DNA of 64,000 bases from Sphingomonas sp. OV641. Its GTDB lineage: Bacteria > Pseudomonadota > Alphaproteobacteria > Sphingomonadales > Sphingomonadaceae. The stretch is taken from the NCBI RefSeq assembly GCF_900109205.1, contig NZ_FNZB01000001.1, forward strand, positions 1,736,001 to 1,800,000, read 5' to 3'. The position numbers and the translations under genes are program-made. Below the pieces are notes generated by a model. That model had not been told where the DNA came from, searched no databases, and saw only the letters and a list, made by a program, of their open reading frames with translations. The number at the start of each line of letters is the position of its first letter. The stretch's first letter is position 1. Positions 1 through 8,783 of this stretch are shown one piece after another.

Positions 1-577
1 TATCGAGATAATAGGTCTGTGATTTGACGATCGTTGCTGCCCCGTCGTGCGCTGCCACGATCCGATCGCGCAGCGCATCGAGCACCGCCGGTTCATCGCA
101 GACGAAGGTGATCTTGTCGGCACGGTCGAGCAGGTTGGAAAAGCCGCTGCAAATCCTGGGTTCCTGGTTGGACGCACGTCGCTCGCTCGGCACATGCGAT
201 CCCGTGTCCGATGTGGCGAACCATTGGTCGTCAGCGAAGACCCAGATGTCCACTGGCTCATTCTGCGCCAACGCCAGAGCACCGCGCGCGACCGCTTCGT
301 CGACAAAATGGCGGCACAGGATCTCACCACCGCGGCGAAACACGAGGCCGCCGTTGAACGCGCCCATCGGCACGTCCAGCGACAGCTCCTCGGCGAGCGG
401 CGCGAGCCCGGACATTGGCCGCGCGCTGATGATGGTGAAGCCGAAACCCGCCGCCTGCAGGCGCTGCACCGCCTGCAGCGTGCCGGGTGTCAGGCGTTTC
501 TCTTTGTCGACCAGCGTGCCGTCGACGTCGCTGATAACCAGCGTCACGCAAGCGCGCTCATTGCGGGATCTCGACAT
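1..577 (-). CDS. Cof-type HAD-IIB family phosphatase (3' end outside window)
   Basis: Reading the minus strand from an ATG at 577 gives 192 uninterrupted codons running off the left edge. The HAD motif I appears as DVDGTLVD near residues 18-25, and the following segments ([20 protein letters not shown]) match the cap-containing Cof/IIB subgroup that dephosphorylates sugar phosphates and similar metabolites. The ATG lies inside the last codons of gnd, giving a 20-base overlap; a GTG at 547 is the alternative start. Position after gnd suggests a role in clearing or salvaging sugar phosphates, but the substrate cannot be read from the sequence. Family call is solid; function is inference. Confidence 0.8.
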   Translation of the reverse strand, partial: MSRSRNERACVTLVISDVDGTLVDKEKRLTPGTLQAVQRLQAAGFGFTIISARPMSGLAPLAEELSLDVPMGAFNGGLVFRRGGEILCRHFVDEAVARGALALAQNEPVDIWVFADDQWFATSDTGSHVPSERRASNQEPRICSGFSNLLDRADKITFVCDEPAVLDALRDRIVAAHDGAATIVKSQTYYLD

Positions 578-1541
578 GGCCGCCGAAGCCGTAGCGCATC
601 GCCGACAGCAGCTTGTCCCCGAACATTTCGTCGATTCGGCTGCGATAGCGCGCGAACAGCGCCGTGGTGAGCACCGCCACGGGCGTCGCCTGCTCCATCG
701 CCGCCTCGATCGTCCAGCGGCCTTCGCCGGAATCGGCGACCTTGCCGGAGAATTGCTCCAGCTGGCGGACCTGCGCCAGCGCAGACGCGGTGAGATCAAG
801 CAACCAGGACGAGATCACCGAGCCTCGCCGCCACACTTCGGAAATCTCGGCGAGGTTGAAGTCAAACCTTTCGTCTTCCGGTAGATGCGGGACGTTGCGC
901 CCCCACAGGACGTCGAAGCCTTCGGCATAGGCCTGCATCAGGCCATATTCGATGCCATTGTGCACCATCTTTACGAAATGGCCGGCCCCGGCGCGGCCAG
1001 CATGGATATAGCCCTTTTCCGCACGCGGATCGCATGCTTCGGATCGGTTGGGGGTGCGTCCCACGCTGCCGATGCCGGGTGCCAACGTGTCGAAGATCGG
1101 GTCCAGCAAGTCGACCGTCTCCTTGTCGCCCCCGATCATCATGCAATAGCCGCGCTCCAGCCCCCAGACGCCACCGGAAGTGCCCACATCGACATAGTGG
1201 ACGCCCTTTTCGGCCAGCGACTTGGCGCGCCGCACATCGTCCTTCCAGAAGGTGTTGCCGCCATCGATGATGATATCGCCCTCGGCGCATTGCTGGCCGC
1301 ACAGCACTTCGATCGTCTCCTCGGTCGGTGCGCCCGCGGGCAGCATGACCCAGTAGATCGCCGGCGCATCCAGCTTGCTCTTCATGTCGACCAGCGAATC
1401 GGCGCCGATCGCCCCCTCGCCCGCCAAATCCGTCACTGCATCGCTATTGCGGTCCCACACGACCACTTCATGGCCACCACGCATCAGCCGACGCGCGATG
1501 TTGCCGCCCATGCGGCCGAGGCCGATGATGCCGATCTTCAT
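558..1541 (-). CDS. gnd: 6-phosphogluconate dehydrogenase, decarboxylating, short form
   Basis: Oxidises 6-phosphogluconate to ribulose 5-phosphate and CO2 in the cytosol. The 327-residue protein starts with a Rossmann GxGxxG (GLGRMGGN, residues 7-14), then has [10 protein letters not shown] (93-102), a [11 protein letters not shown] loop (121-131) and the catalytic [13 protein letters not shown] block with Lys191, His194 and Asn195. It is much shorter than the about 470-residue enteric enzyme and belongs to the compact class in which several members are reported to prefer NAD; the acidic D30 after the second beta strand would fit this, but cofactor use is inference. Start chosen at ATG 1541 behind a GGAG; a longer ORF reading has no family match. 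It follows tal by 136 bases and overlaps the HAD gene. Confidence 0.9.
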   Translation of the reverse strand: MKIGIIGLGRMGGNIARRLMRGGHEVVVWDRNSDAVTDLAGEGAIGADSLVDMKSKLDAPAIYWVMLPAGAPTEETIEVLCGQQCAEGDIIIDGGNTFWKDDVRRAKSLAEKGVHYVDVGTSGGVWGLERGYCMMIGGDKETVDLLDPIFDTLAPGIGSVGRTPNRSEACDPRAEKGYIHAGRAGAGHFVKMVHNGIEYGLMQAYAEGFDVLWGRNVPHLPEDERFDFNLAEISEVWRRGSVISSWLLDLTASALAQVRQLEQFSGKVADSGEGRWTIEAAMEQATPVAVLTTALFARYRSRIDEMFGDKLLSAMRYGFGGHVEIPQ

Positions 1542-1656
1542 ACTTTCAGGCTCCACGTGAAGTTGCCATCGGGGCTGATCCTGCCGAAAGGCGCGCCGCA
1601 AGCAACATGGCTCGTGGCACGCTCTTCGTCAGGTGAAAGGCGAACGGTGGAGGGCG

Positions 1657-1674
1657 GGCTTCCGTTCCGAAGCC
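1657..1674 (-). terminator. Small hairpin just after tal, no U tract
   Basis: A six-base-pair stem (GGCTTC/GAAGCC) with a six-base loop lies three bases past the tal stop codon on the minus strand. No T run follows, so it may be an mRNA 3' stabiliser or attenuator between tal and gnd rather than a true terminator. Confidence 0.3.
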
Positions 1675-1677
1675 AAA

Positions 1678-2787
1678 TCAAGCGTCAGCGGGATGCTTTG
1701 CCTGAATGGAGCCGAGCAGATCGTCGAACGACTTGCTGAAGGAGGCCACACCCTCTTCGACCAGCCGCTCGGTTACGCCCGCAAGATCGAGCCCAAGCCG
1801 CTCGGCATCGGCCAGCACCTTGCGCGCACCCTCAACGTCCTGCGTCAGCGAGACGGCCGAGGTGCCGCGCTCGCGAAAGGCATCCATCGTCTTGGGCGGC
1901 ATGGTATTCACCGTATCCGGCCCGATCAGCGTGTCGACATATAGCGTATCGGGATAGTCCGGGTTCTTCGTGCCGGTCGATGCCCAGAGCAGCCGCTGGG
2001 GCTGCGCACCCTTGGCCGCCAGCGCCTGCCAGCGATCCGAGGCGATGAAGTCCTGATACCAGGCGTAAGCGAGCTTGGCGTTGGCGATCGCCACCTTGCC
2101 CTTCAGCGCCTTGGCCTCCTCGCCGCCAGTGCCACCGTCGATCGCCTTGTCGATCTCATTGTCGATGCGGCTGATGAAGAAGCTGGCAACGCTGGCAATC
2201 TGGTCGACCGGCTCACCGCGCTCGACGCGCTGCTCCAGCCCCTCGACATAGGCCATCGCCACCGCCTCATAAGATTGCTGCGAGAACAGCAGCGTCACGT
2301 TGACGTTGATGCCCTTTGCAATGGTGGCCGCGATCGCGGGCACGCCGGCGGGCGTTCCCGGGATCTTGATCATCAGATTGGGGCGGTTAACCGCCTTCCA
2401 CAGCTTCTCCGCCTCCGCGATCGTGCCGTCGGTGTCGTTCGCGAGATACGGCGAGACTTCCAGGCTGACATAACCGTCCTTGCCGTTCAGCCGGTCGTAT
2501 ACCGGCCGCAGCGTGTCGGCCGCCGCCTTGATGTCCTGAATGGCGAGATGCTCGTAGCGGTCCATCGCCGCCGCCGCCGGGTGCGCCTTGTCGAACGCGG
2601 CAAGCGTCGCGTCATACGCGGTGCCCTCGCCCATCGCCTTCTGGAAAATCGTAGGGTTGGAGGTGACGCCAGTCACGCCATCCTCGGCGACCAGCTTTTC
2701 CAGGCCGCCGTCCTCCAGGAACTTGCGATCGACGAAGTCGAGCCACACGGCCGTACCGAGGTTCGCGAGATCGTTGAGCTTGCCCAT
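1678..2787 (-). CDS. tal: Transaldolase, long (about 370-residue) type
   Basis: Transfers a dihydroxyacetone unit between sedoheptulose 7-phosphate and glyceraldehyde 3-phosphate in the non-oxidative pentose phosphate pathway. The 369-residue product carries the family signature GVTSNPTIFQKAM (about residues 38-52) and the Schiff-base lysine, Lys141, in NLMIKIPGT. Length and sequence fit the longer bacterial subgroup (also known from actinobacteria and cyanobacteria) rather than the 317-residue E. coli TalB. It lies between tkt (120 bases upstream) and gnd (136 bases downstream) on the same strand, an obvious pathway operon. ATG at 2787 is the first start and matches the family N terminus. 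Confidence 0.93.
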   Translation of the reverse strand: MGKLNDLANLGTAVWLDFVDRKFLEDGGLEKLVAEDGVTGVTSNPTIFQKAMGEGTAYDATLAAFDKAHPAAAAMDRYEHLAIQDIKAAADTLRPVYDRLNGKDGYVSLEVSPYLANDTDGTIAEAEKLWKAVNRPNLMIKIPGTPAGVPAIAATIAKGINVNVTLLFSQQSYEAVAMAYVEGLEQRVERGEPVDQIASVASFFISRIDNEIDKAIDGGTGGEEAKALKGKVAIANAKLAYAWYQDFIASDRWQALAAKGAQPQRLLWASTGTKNPDYPDTLYVDTLIGPDTVNTMPPKTMDAFRERGTSAVSLTQDVEGARKVLADAERLGLDLAGVTERLVEEGVASFSKSFDDLLGSIQAKHPADA

Positions 2788-2807
2788 CTGTCCTGTCTCC
2801 GTCCGTT

Positions 2808-2893
2808 CGTGTCGAGCGAAGTCGAGACACGTTGGCGTATGATAACGCCGGCCCGTCCGATCCCGATCCTTGACTTCGCTCGGATCGGACGGG
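2808..2893. repeat. Two adjacent palindromic intergenic elements (REP-like)
   Basis: Between tkt and tal, positions 2808-2831 form an inverted repeat with CGTGTC/GACACG arms, and 2852-2893 form a second hairpin with a perfect 12-bp stem (arms 2852-2863 and 2882-2893). Both contain the same inner motif, GACTTCGCTCG read on one or the other strand, so they look like two copies of one palindromic family in opposite orientation. They could stop or stabilise mRNA between tkt and tal. Confidence 0.6.
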
Positions 2894-2907
2894 GGTGTCC
2901 TTAGCAG

Positions 2908-4974
2908 TTAGGCAGCCATCACCGACTTCGCCACCTTCACCACGTTATCGGCGGTGAAGCCGAACTTGTCGGCAAGCTTCGCAATCGGCGCGGAAGCGCC
3001 GAAGGTCGACATGGTGATCGTCTTACCGGCAAGTCCGACGTAGCGATCCCAGCCGATCTCGCCCGCCATCTCGATCGCAACACGCGCGGTAATTGCCTTG
3101 GGCAGCACGCTTTCCTTGTACGCGTCGCTCTGCTTCTCGTACCGGTACCAGCTCGGCATCGAGACAACGCGGCTCTTCACACCTTCCGCAACCAGCTTCT
3201 CATGCGCCTCAATCGCCAGGCCAACCTCACTGCCCGTAGCAAGCAGGATCACGTCGGGCGTGCCCCCATTCTCCATGGCGCTGTCAGCCAGGACATAGCC
3301 GCCCTGCTTCACGCCATCGGCACTGGCATATTTCGACCTGTCGAGCGTCGGCAGGGCCTGGCGCGACAGCACCAGTGCGGCAGGCTGCTTAGGCGTCTCG
3401 ACGATTGCCCGCCATGCCGCCGCCACCTCGTTCGCATCGCCCGGACGGAACATGTCCAGCCCTGGGGTGGCGCGCATCATCGCCAGCATTTCGATCGGCT
3501 GGTGAGTCGGCCCGTCCTCGCCCACACCGATTGAATCGTGCGTGAAGATCCAGGTGGTGCCGAGCTCCATCAGCGCCGACAGGCGCACCGGCGGGCGCAT
3601 ATAGTCCAGGAAGACGAGGAAGGTGCTGCCATAGGAACGCAGCCCCGACAGCGCCATGCCGACCGCCACCGAGCCCATCGCGTGTTCGCGCACGCCGAAG
3701 TGGAAGTTGCGACCGGCGTAGTCGCTTGCAGAGAAGCTCGCCTCGCCCTTGATGTCGGTCTTGGTCGACGGCGCGAGATCGGCCGAACCGCCGATCAGCC
3801 ACGGCATTGTCTTGGCGATGGCGTTCAGCACCTTGCCGCCGGCATCGCGGCTGGCGAGGCCCTTGGCATCTGCCTCGAAAGTCGGGATCTCCGCGTCCCA
3901 GCCATCGGGCAGCGTACCGTTGATGATGGCATCGACTTCCTTGGCCAGATCGGCATGGTCGGTGCGATACTTCTGAAGCGTCGCCTCCCACGCCTCGCGC
4001 AGCGGCACGCCGCGGCCGGCGACCGCCTGCTCGAACCGCTGTTGCACCCCCTCCGGCACGTAGAAGCTCTTGTCCGCCGGCCAACCATAGGCTTCCTTGG
4101 TCAGGCGAACGTTGTCTTCGCCCAGCGCTTCGCCATGCGCCTTCTCGCTGCCGGCCCGCGGCGAGCCCCAGCCGATCACCGACTTGACGATGATCAGCGT
4201 CGGCTTGTCACTGGTGGCGCGGAACTCTTCAAATGCCTTGGTCAGCGCCGCGACGTCGTTCGCGTCGTCCACATGGATGACGTGCCAGCCATAAGCCTCG
4301 AAGCGCTTTCCCACATCCTCGTCGAAAGCGAGATCGGTGTCGCCCTCGATCGAGATCTGGTTGCTGTCATAGATCCAGCACAGGTTCGACAGCTTCAGAT
4401 GGCCAGCGAGGCTCGCGGCTTCCGAAGCGACGCCCTCCATCATGTCGCCGTCGCCGCACAGCGAATAGACGTCGTGATCGAACAGCGTGAAACCGGGCTT
4501 GTTGTAACGTGCCGCCATCCACCGCTCGGCGATCGCCATGCCGACCGAATTGCCGCAGCCCTGGCCAAGCGGGCCGGTAGTCGTCTCCACGCCGACCGTG
4601 TGGCTATATTCCGGGTGACCCGGCGTCTTGGAGCCGAGTTGGCGAAAGGCCTTGATATCGTCCAGACTGACGGCGGGCGCGCCGTCCGGCTGCTTTACGC
4701 CGGCTAGGTGCAGCAGCGAGTAAAGCAGCATGGAGGCATGACCGACCGACAGAACGAAGCGGTCGCGGTTCGGCCAGTTCGCCTGTGCCGGATCATAGCG
4801 CAGGAACTTGGTCCAGAGCGTGTGGCCGACCGGGGCCAGCGCCATCGGCGTTCCGGGATGGCCGGAATTTGCCGCCTGCACCGCATCCATCGACAGCGTA
4901 CGGATCGTGTCGATCTCCAGGCGCTCTGGCGTGCCGTCCTCATGAACGTTCGCGGGATTGGCGGTGTCGGTCAT
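2908..4974 (-). CDS. tkt: Transketolase
   Basis: Thiamine-diphosphate enzyme that moves two-carbon ketol units between sugar phosphates. The 688-residue protein shows AANSGHPGTPMALAP near the N terminus (GHPG histidine loop), the thiamine-diphosphate motif starting GDGDMMEGV and ending near IYDSNQISIEGDT, the second-domain region ending in GVREHAMG, and the C-terminal domain. Start taken at ATG 4974 (MTDTANPA); the in-frame extension upstream to 5052 lacks family similarity and overlaps the divergent promoter region. It is the first gene of tkt-tal-gnd-HAD on the minus strand and is divergent from the CPBP gene, with about 177 bases between starts. Confidence 0.96.
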   Translation of the reverse strand: MTDTANPANVHEDGTPERLEIDTIRTLSMDAVQAANSGHPGTPMALAPVGHTLWTKFLRYDPAQANWPNRDRFVLSVGHASMLLYSLLHLAGVKQPDGAPAVSLDDIKAFRQLGSKTPGHPEYSHTVGVETTTGPLGQGCGNSVGMAIAERWMAARYNKPGFTLFDHDVYSLCGDGDMMEGVASEAASLAGHLKLSNLCWIYDSNQISIEGDTDLAFDEDVGKRFEAYGWHVIHVDDANDVAALTKAFEEFRATSDKPTLIIVKSVIGWGSPRAGSEKAHGEALGEDNVRLTKEAYGWPADKSFYVPEGVQQRFEQAVAGRGVPLREAWEATLQKYRTDHADLAKEVDAIINGTLPDGWDAEIPTFEADAKGLASRDAGGKVLNAIAKTMPWLIGGSADLAPSTKTDIKGEASFSASDYAGRNFHFGVREHAMGSVAVGMALSGLRSYGSTFLVFLDYMRPPVRLSALMELGTTWIFTHDSIGVGEDGPTHQPIEMLAMMRATPGLDMFRPGDANEVAAAWRAIVETPKQPAALVLSRQALPTLDRSKYASADGVKQGGYVLADSAMENGGTPDVILLATGSEVGLAIEAHEKLVAEGVKSRVVSMPSWYRYEKQSDAYKESVLPKAITARVAIEMAGEIGWDRYVGLAGKTITMSTFGASAPIAKLADKFGFTADNVVKVAKSVMAA

Positions 4975-5151
4975 CGGGGGCCTCGCTGATATGGGATCGA
5001 ACGCCCGGGCGTGTGCCCGGTTGCCGAGTCGCGGCCCCTCTAGTCGCTCCATTCGCCGCGTTCCAGTCGCGCGACGATTCTACACTTCGTGCAGCGACCA
5101 TACAGGTTCGTCGCGTCAGCTTTGTCAGCGGCAGCTTGGGAGAGGCATTTC

Positions 5152-5865
5152 GTGGATCCGGTCATCAGCATCGCCAGCATCATCGCCATGCTGTTCGCCG
5201 CGGCCGGGCTGATCGTCACCTTGCAACCGGGAAGCGTGCACTGGCGCTGGCTGGCCATTGCGGCTGGCCTGATCCTGCTCAACGATCTGCTTCTGACCAA
5301 CGCCTATGGCCTAGTCCCGGATGTGTTGCCGGGTCGCTGGAACTGGCAGGGAAAGGCGCTGGCGCTTCTCGCCACCCTGGCGATCGCCGCATTGCCCGGA
5401 CTCGGCTGGCGGAAGGCAGGAATTACGCTGCACCAGGTGTCTGGCAGCCTACGCGCCGCCGTCCCCGTGGCGCTCACTTATTGCGCCTTCTTCCTCGCCA
5501 TTGCACCCCTCTTCCCCGACGATCCACCCAATGGCGAGACAATCGCTTTTCAGCTGACCATGCCGGGCCTGGAAGAAGAGCTTTTCTATCGCGGCCTGCT
5601 CCTGCTCGCGCTCGACCGCGCCTTTACGGCGCGCAAGCGGCTGATGGGCGTCGACTGGGGCTGGGGCGCAATTGTCTCCTGCACGCTGTTCGGCCTCACC
5701 CACGCCTTTGGCTATGCCAACGGCAGCTTCAGTTTCGATCCGATCTACATGACCCTCACCGCCGTGCCGTCACTGATCGCCGTGTGGCTGCGCCTGCGGA
5801 CGGGAAGCGTGCTGATCCCGGTGCTGCTGCACAACTTCGGGAATGCGATCGGCCTGATGGCTTAG
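5152..5865 (+). CDS. CPBP-family (CAAX/Abi type) intramembrane metalloprotease
   Basis: A hydrophobic protein of 237 residues with about eight membrane segments. The three family motifs are present: EEELFYRGLL (the EExxxR motif), FGLTHAFG (FxxxH) and a final VLLHNFGNA (HN), which together form the proposed glutamate/histidine metal site in the membrane. Members cleave prenylated or other membrane peptides, but most bacterial ones have no known substrate. GTG at 5152 is preferred because a GGGAGAGG ribosome binding site sits just upstream; an ATG at 5089 in the same frame would add 21 non-hydrophobic residues. It is divergent from tkt and alone in its orientation. Confidence 0.85.
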   Translation: MDPVISIASIIAMLFAAAGLIVTLQPGSVHWRWLAIAAGLILLNDLLLTNAYGLVPDVLPGRWNWQGKALALLATLAIAALPGLGWRKAGITLHQVSGSLRAAVPVALTYCAFFLAIAPLFPDDPPNGETIAFQLTMPGLEEELFYRGLLLLALDRAFTARKRLMGVDWGWGAIVSCTLFGLTHAFGYANGSFSFDPIYMTLTAVPSLIAVWLRLRTGSVLIPVLLHNFGNAIGLMA

Positions 5866-5950
5866 ATCGCAGAAGGCGCCTTTTTGCTAAGTTCGCGATT
5901 GTGGAAACGTCAGAAAAAGCTACCGCGGCAGCGATGCAATCGGATTTTCG

Positions 5951-6478
5951 ATGATTAGGGCCGCCGAGGACGGGTGCGCGGAGCATGCTCTAGTTGGATG
6001 CGCGACGTACATTGCCATTTCCACTCTAGCGTTCGGCGGCTTGATACAGCCAATTACGGTTTCTTTCTTCGCCGCGAGATTATCTGCGCCGTATTGGCCG
6101 TTAATAGTGCTTGCGTGCTTGTCGATGGGTTTGGCGGCACTTTTCCTACCGTCCAGACTCTCGATACTGCGCATTCCTGGTTTTTTGACGGTTTCCCTGT
6201 TTGGTTCCCTTTTCCTTGTCGGGATCTATGTTGATCATCGTAGGAACCAATCTTTCATAGCCTTTCACGCCGATCACTCTTTTCAAAGGACGTTTCTCCA
6301 GTCTGTGCGCGATGCTTCATCCGGACTTCAACTCTCGATACACGGCGGCGCAATGAAGAATTGCGTTCCATTTGGGTACAGCTATCGAAGGATGAATTTT
6401 TATCGTCTCCCTCCTAATGTAGCAGTCAATGTTCTTCCGCGCGATTGGCTTGCGAGGTGCCGTATCGTCAGGAGATGA
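5951..6478 (+). CDS. Orphan membrane protein in an AT-richer segment
   Basis: I do not recognise this 175-residue ORF. Its first 95 residues are hydrophobic, with three likely membrane segments (about 14-40, 45-65 and 73-92), followed by a soluble tail of about 80 residues rich in Phe, Arg, Ser and Tyr. Base composition is visibly less GC-rich than neighbours, and codon choice (TTT, ATT, AGG, TTG) differs from the core genes, suggesting transfer. No clear ribosome binding site precedes the ATG at 5951. It may be real or a remnant; nothing around it points to a job. Confidence 0.45.
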   Translation: MIRAAEDGCAEHALVGCATYIAISTLAFGGLIQPITVSFFAARLSAPYWPLIVLACLSMGLAALFLPSRLSILRIPGFLTVSLFGSLFLVGIYVDHRRNQSFIAFHADHSFQRTFLQSVRDASSGLQLSIHGGAMKNCVPFGYSYRRMNFYRLPPNVAVNVLPRDWLARCRIVRR

Positions 6479-6910
6479 CGTCTTCTTTGTCTATCTTGAA
6501 TTTGAGTTACCCGCCTCAGCCGATGATTGAACGTAAACTACTCTGGCTCGATTTATTTGTTGATGCCTGGTCCGGCCTGAAGATCATTTATAAGCACGCA
6601 CGATCGGACCTGGCTCTTAAGCACTCGCTGTTCTGACCTGATATGCTTTGGCGTTTCTGCCGCGATGCCAAGATCCGTCTTTGAGGTGTTAAGTGAGACC
6701 CTCATGAATCTAGCGCTATTATCGATACTGCCGGGGTCGGGAGTGGGTTGGTCGGTCCTGTCGATCTACGTCCAATGTTCGTAGACCTCCCACTCACCTT
6801 TGTTTTGGAGGCGGTTTGGTTCTTTTGGCGGGCGCGAAAGAAGGCATGTTAATGGCGGTCCTGCGCTTTAGAGCATCCGCTCCCCGTCCACCTGAGCCAT
6901 TGGTAGCCAT
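6479..6910. other. AT-richer non-coding stretch between orphan ORF and rpiA
   Basis: About 430 bases with lower GC than the rest of the window and no convincing gene. One 37-codon ORF (ATG 6523 to 6636) is seen but has no ribosome binding site or family signature. The only structure is the nested inverted repeat at 6741-6795. The end of rpiA (minus strand) faces this stretch. Confidence 0.6.
6741..6806 (+). other. Nested inverted repeat with T-rich tail
   Basis: An outer stem GAGTGGG (6741-6747) pairs with CCCACTC (6789-6795), extended inward by GGTC/GACC, and encloses an inner hairpin TCTACG/CGTAGA (6765-6770 with 6780-6785). The sequence after it is T-rich (CTTTGTTTT). It could be a terminator, a convergent-end structure for rpiA, or part of a small structured RNA. 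Confidence 0.35.
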
Positions 6911-7594
6911 TCAAGGTCCGACGATACGAACCGCCCGCTCCAACTTCGAAACACGGCCGTCGCTTGCAACGTAAGCGGCATCAACCTCATCAAGAAACAG
7001 CCCATGGCCAAGGACGCCGGGTATGGCGGCGATCGATACCGCCAGTCGCCGCGGATCGCTGAGATCGCGAAAGCGGCAATCCGCCACTAGGTTTTCATTG
7101 TCCGTCAGATAGTCCGGACGCACCGTTACCGCCGCGCCGAGCGCCTCCAGCTGCGCGACAACGAAGCCGCGCGCGAATGGCAGCACTTCCACCGGCACCT
7201 TTGCGGCACCGATCGCATCGACCCGTTTCGTTCCGTCTGCGATCACTACGAAGCGCCGTGCCGCCGCCGCAACCGCTTTCTCCCGCAGCATTGCGCCGCC
7301 GGCACCCTTGATTGCCCAGAGCCGCGCGTCGATCTCGTCCGCGCCGTCGATGGCGAGGTCTACCGACGTGCATGCCGCAAAGTCGATGACCGGAATGCCT
7401 GCCGCGCGCGCCGCTCTCGCGGTCGCCTCGCTGGTCGCGACTGCCCGGATATCAAGCCCGCCCGCAGTCCGCCGGGCCAGTGCCGCAATGGCAAAGGCCG
7501 CGGTGGAGCCGGTGCCCAGGCCGACGACCATGCCGTCGCTGACCTCCTGCACCGCCGCCTCCGCGGCCAGCCTCTTGTCATCATCCGTGCTCAT
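6911..7594 (-). CDS. rpiA: Ribose-5-phosphate isomerase A
   Basis: Interconverts ribose 5-phosphate and ribulose 5-phosphate, linking the pentose phosphate genes at the left of the window. The 227-residue protein has the phosphate-binding GLGTGSTA (residues 25-32), the catalytic DLAIDGADEIDA and the KGAGGAMLREK loop typical of RpiA, and normal length. ATG at 7594 is used. The gene is on the same strand as, and 43 bases after, the enoyl-CoA hydratase gene, but the two reactions are unrelated. Its 3' end faces the AT-richer stretch. Confidence 0.95.
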   Translation of the reverse strand: MSTDDDKRLAAEAAVQEVSDGMVVGLGTGSTAAFAIAALARRTAGGLDIRAVATSEATARAARAAGIPVIDFAACTSVDLAIDGADEIDARLWAIKGAGGAMLREKAVAAAARRFVVIADGTKRVDAIGAAKVPVEVLPFARGFVVAQLEALGAAVTVRPDYLTDNENLVADCRFRDLSDPRRLAVSIAAIPGVLGHGLFLDEVDAAYVASDGRVSKLERAVRIVGP

Positions 7595-7637
7595 GCTGCG
7601 TCATAACGCAGGCAGGCACGGATGGGCCAACGGCGTG

Positions 7638-8531
7638 TCAGCCGTACTTCTGCTCCGCCCACCACGGGAAAAAGTCCGGCATGTTGCTCGACACCTTGTC
7701 CGGATAGGCCGGCGTGCGCTTCTCGAGAAACGAGGTGACGCCTTCCTTCGCATCGCCCGAGCGGCCGCGCGACAGGATTGCACGGCTGTCGATCTTGTGC
7801 GCGTCCATCGGATGCTGGAAGCCAAGGCCGCGCCACAGCATCTGGCGCGTCAGCGCGACCGAGACCGGTGCCGTATTGTCCGCGATCTCGCGCGCCAGTG
7901 CGTTCGCGACGGCCAGCAGCTCGCCGCCCGGCACCACCTGCTTCACCAGCCCGCCGTTCAGCGCTTCCTGCGCGTCGAACACCCGGCCGGAATAGCACCA
8001 TTCCAGCGCCTGGCTGATGCCAACGACGCGCGGCAGGAAGAAGCTGGACGCCGCCTCCGGTACGATGCCGCGGCGGGCGAAGACGAAGCCGAACCGTGCC
8101 GTGTCGCTGGCGATGCGAATGTCCATCGGCAGCTGCATGGTGGAACCGACACCGACGGCGGCGCCGTTCACCGCCGCGATCACCGGCTTCAGGCATTCGA
8201 AGATGCGCAGCGTCAGGCGACCACCACCGTCGCGCGCCTCTTCCATCTCATAGGTCAGGCCACCCTGCCCGCTGCCATGATCCGGACGATCGGAGCGCTT
8301 GTCATAGTCGAACGTCTTGGCCCCTGCCGACAGGTCGGCGCCGGCGCAAAACGCGCGGCCAGCCCCCGTCACGATCACGCAGCGCACGTCATCGTCCGCG
8401 TCAATCTTGTCGAACGCGTCGATCATCTCGGCCATCATCGTGCCGGTGAACGCGTTCAACTTGTCCGGTCGGTTCAGCGTGATCGTCGCGACACCGTCCT
8501 TCAGGTCATAGATGATCTGCTCGTACGCCAA
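7638..8531 (-). CDS. Enoyl-CoA hydratase/isomerase (crotonase) family protein
   Basis: A 297-residue crotonase-fold enzyme acting on acyl-CoA thioesters. It shows the oxyanion-hole sequence GAGRAFCAGADL, the second loop AAVNGAAVGVGSTMQLPMD and a glutamate in RRGIVPEAASS at the position often used for catalysis. The extended loop after GADLSAG is longer than in FadB-type hydratases, as in several alphaproteobacterial paralogues. A TTG at 8531 is the best start: AAGGAGAGG sits five bases before it and the protein then begins LAYEQIIYDL like the family; the ORF upstream is low-complexity. Precise substrate unknown. It is divergent from the MaoC-thiolase pair, which suggests a joint role in acyl-CoA turnover. 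Confidence 0.88.
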   Translation of the reverse strand: MAYEQIIYDLKDGVATITLNRPDKLNAFTGTMMAEMIDAFDKIDADDDVRCVIVTGAGRAFCAGADLSAGAKTFDYDKRSDRPDHGSGQGGLTYEMEEARDGGGRLTLRIFECLKPVIAAVNGAAVGVGSTMQLPMDIRIASDTARFGFVFARRGIVPEAASSFFLPRVVGISQALEWCYSGRVFDAQEALNGGLVKQVVPGGELLAVANALAREIADNTAPVSVALTRQMLWRGLGFQHPMDAHKIDSRAILSRGRSGDAKEGVTSFLEKRTPAYPDKVSSNMPDFFPWWAEQKYG

Positions 8532-8783
8532 GCTGCCTCTCCTTGTCGTGCCGCCCCTCCGGCAGCTCCGATGTGACCATAACATTATTTATGGTGGCGG
8601 AGGCAAGCGAGTCGCGCGCCTGGCAGTGCCGTAGCGGCATTTTCGAAGTTCGGGTTCGCTCCAGACGCTCTTGTCCCCCAGCGGTTTCCATTACGCGGTC
8701 AACAAGGGTTGCAGCGGCCGCGCCCTCGCGCCTACAGGTGCGCTGCACCCGCGAACGGGGTGCGGAAGCCAAGGGGAGTCTTC

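Noticed and set aside
3538..4707. 389-codon ORF on the plus strand opposite tkt
   Set aside because: It mirrors tkt in the antisense frame, has Arg/His/Ala bias of GC-rich shadow frames and no motif.
6523..6636. 37-codon ORF in the AT-richer stretch
   Set aside because: No ribosome binding site and no recognisable sequence.
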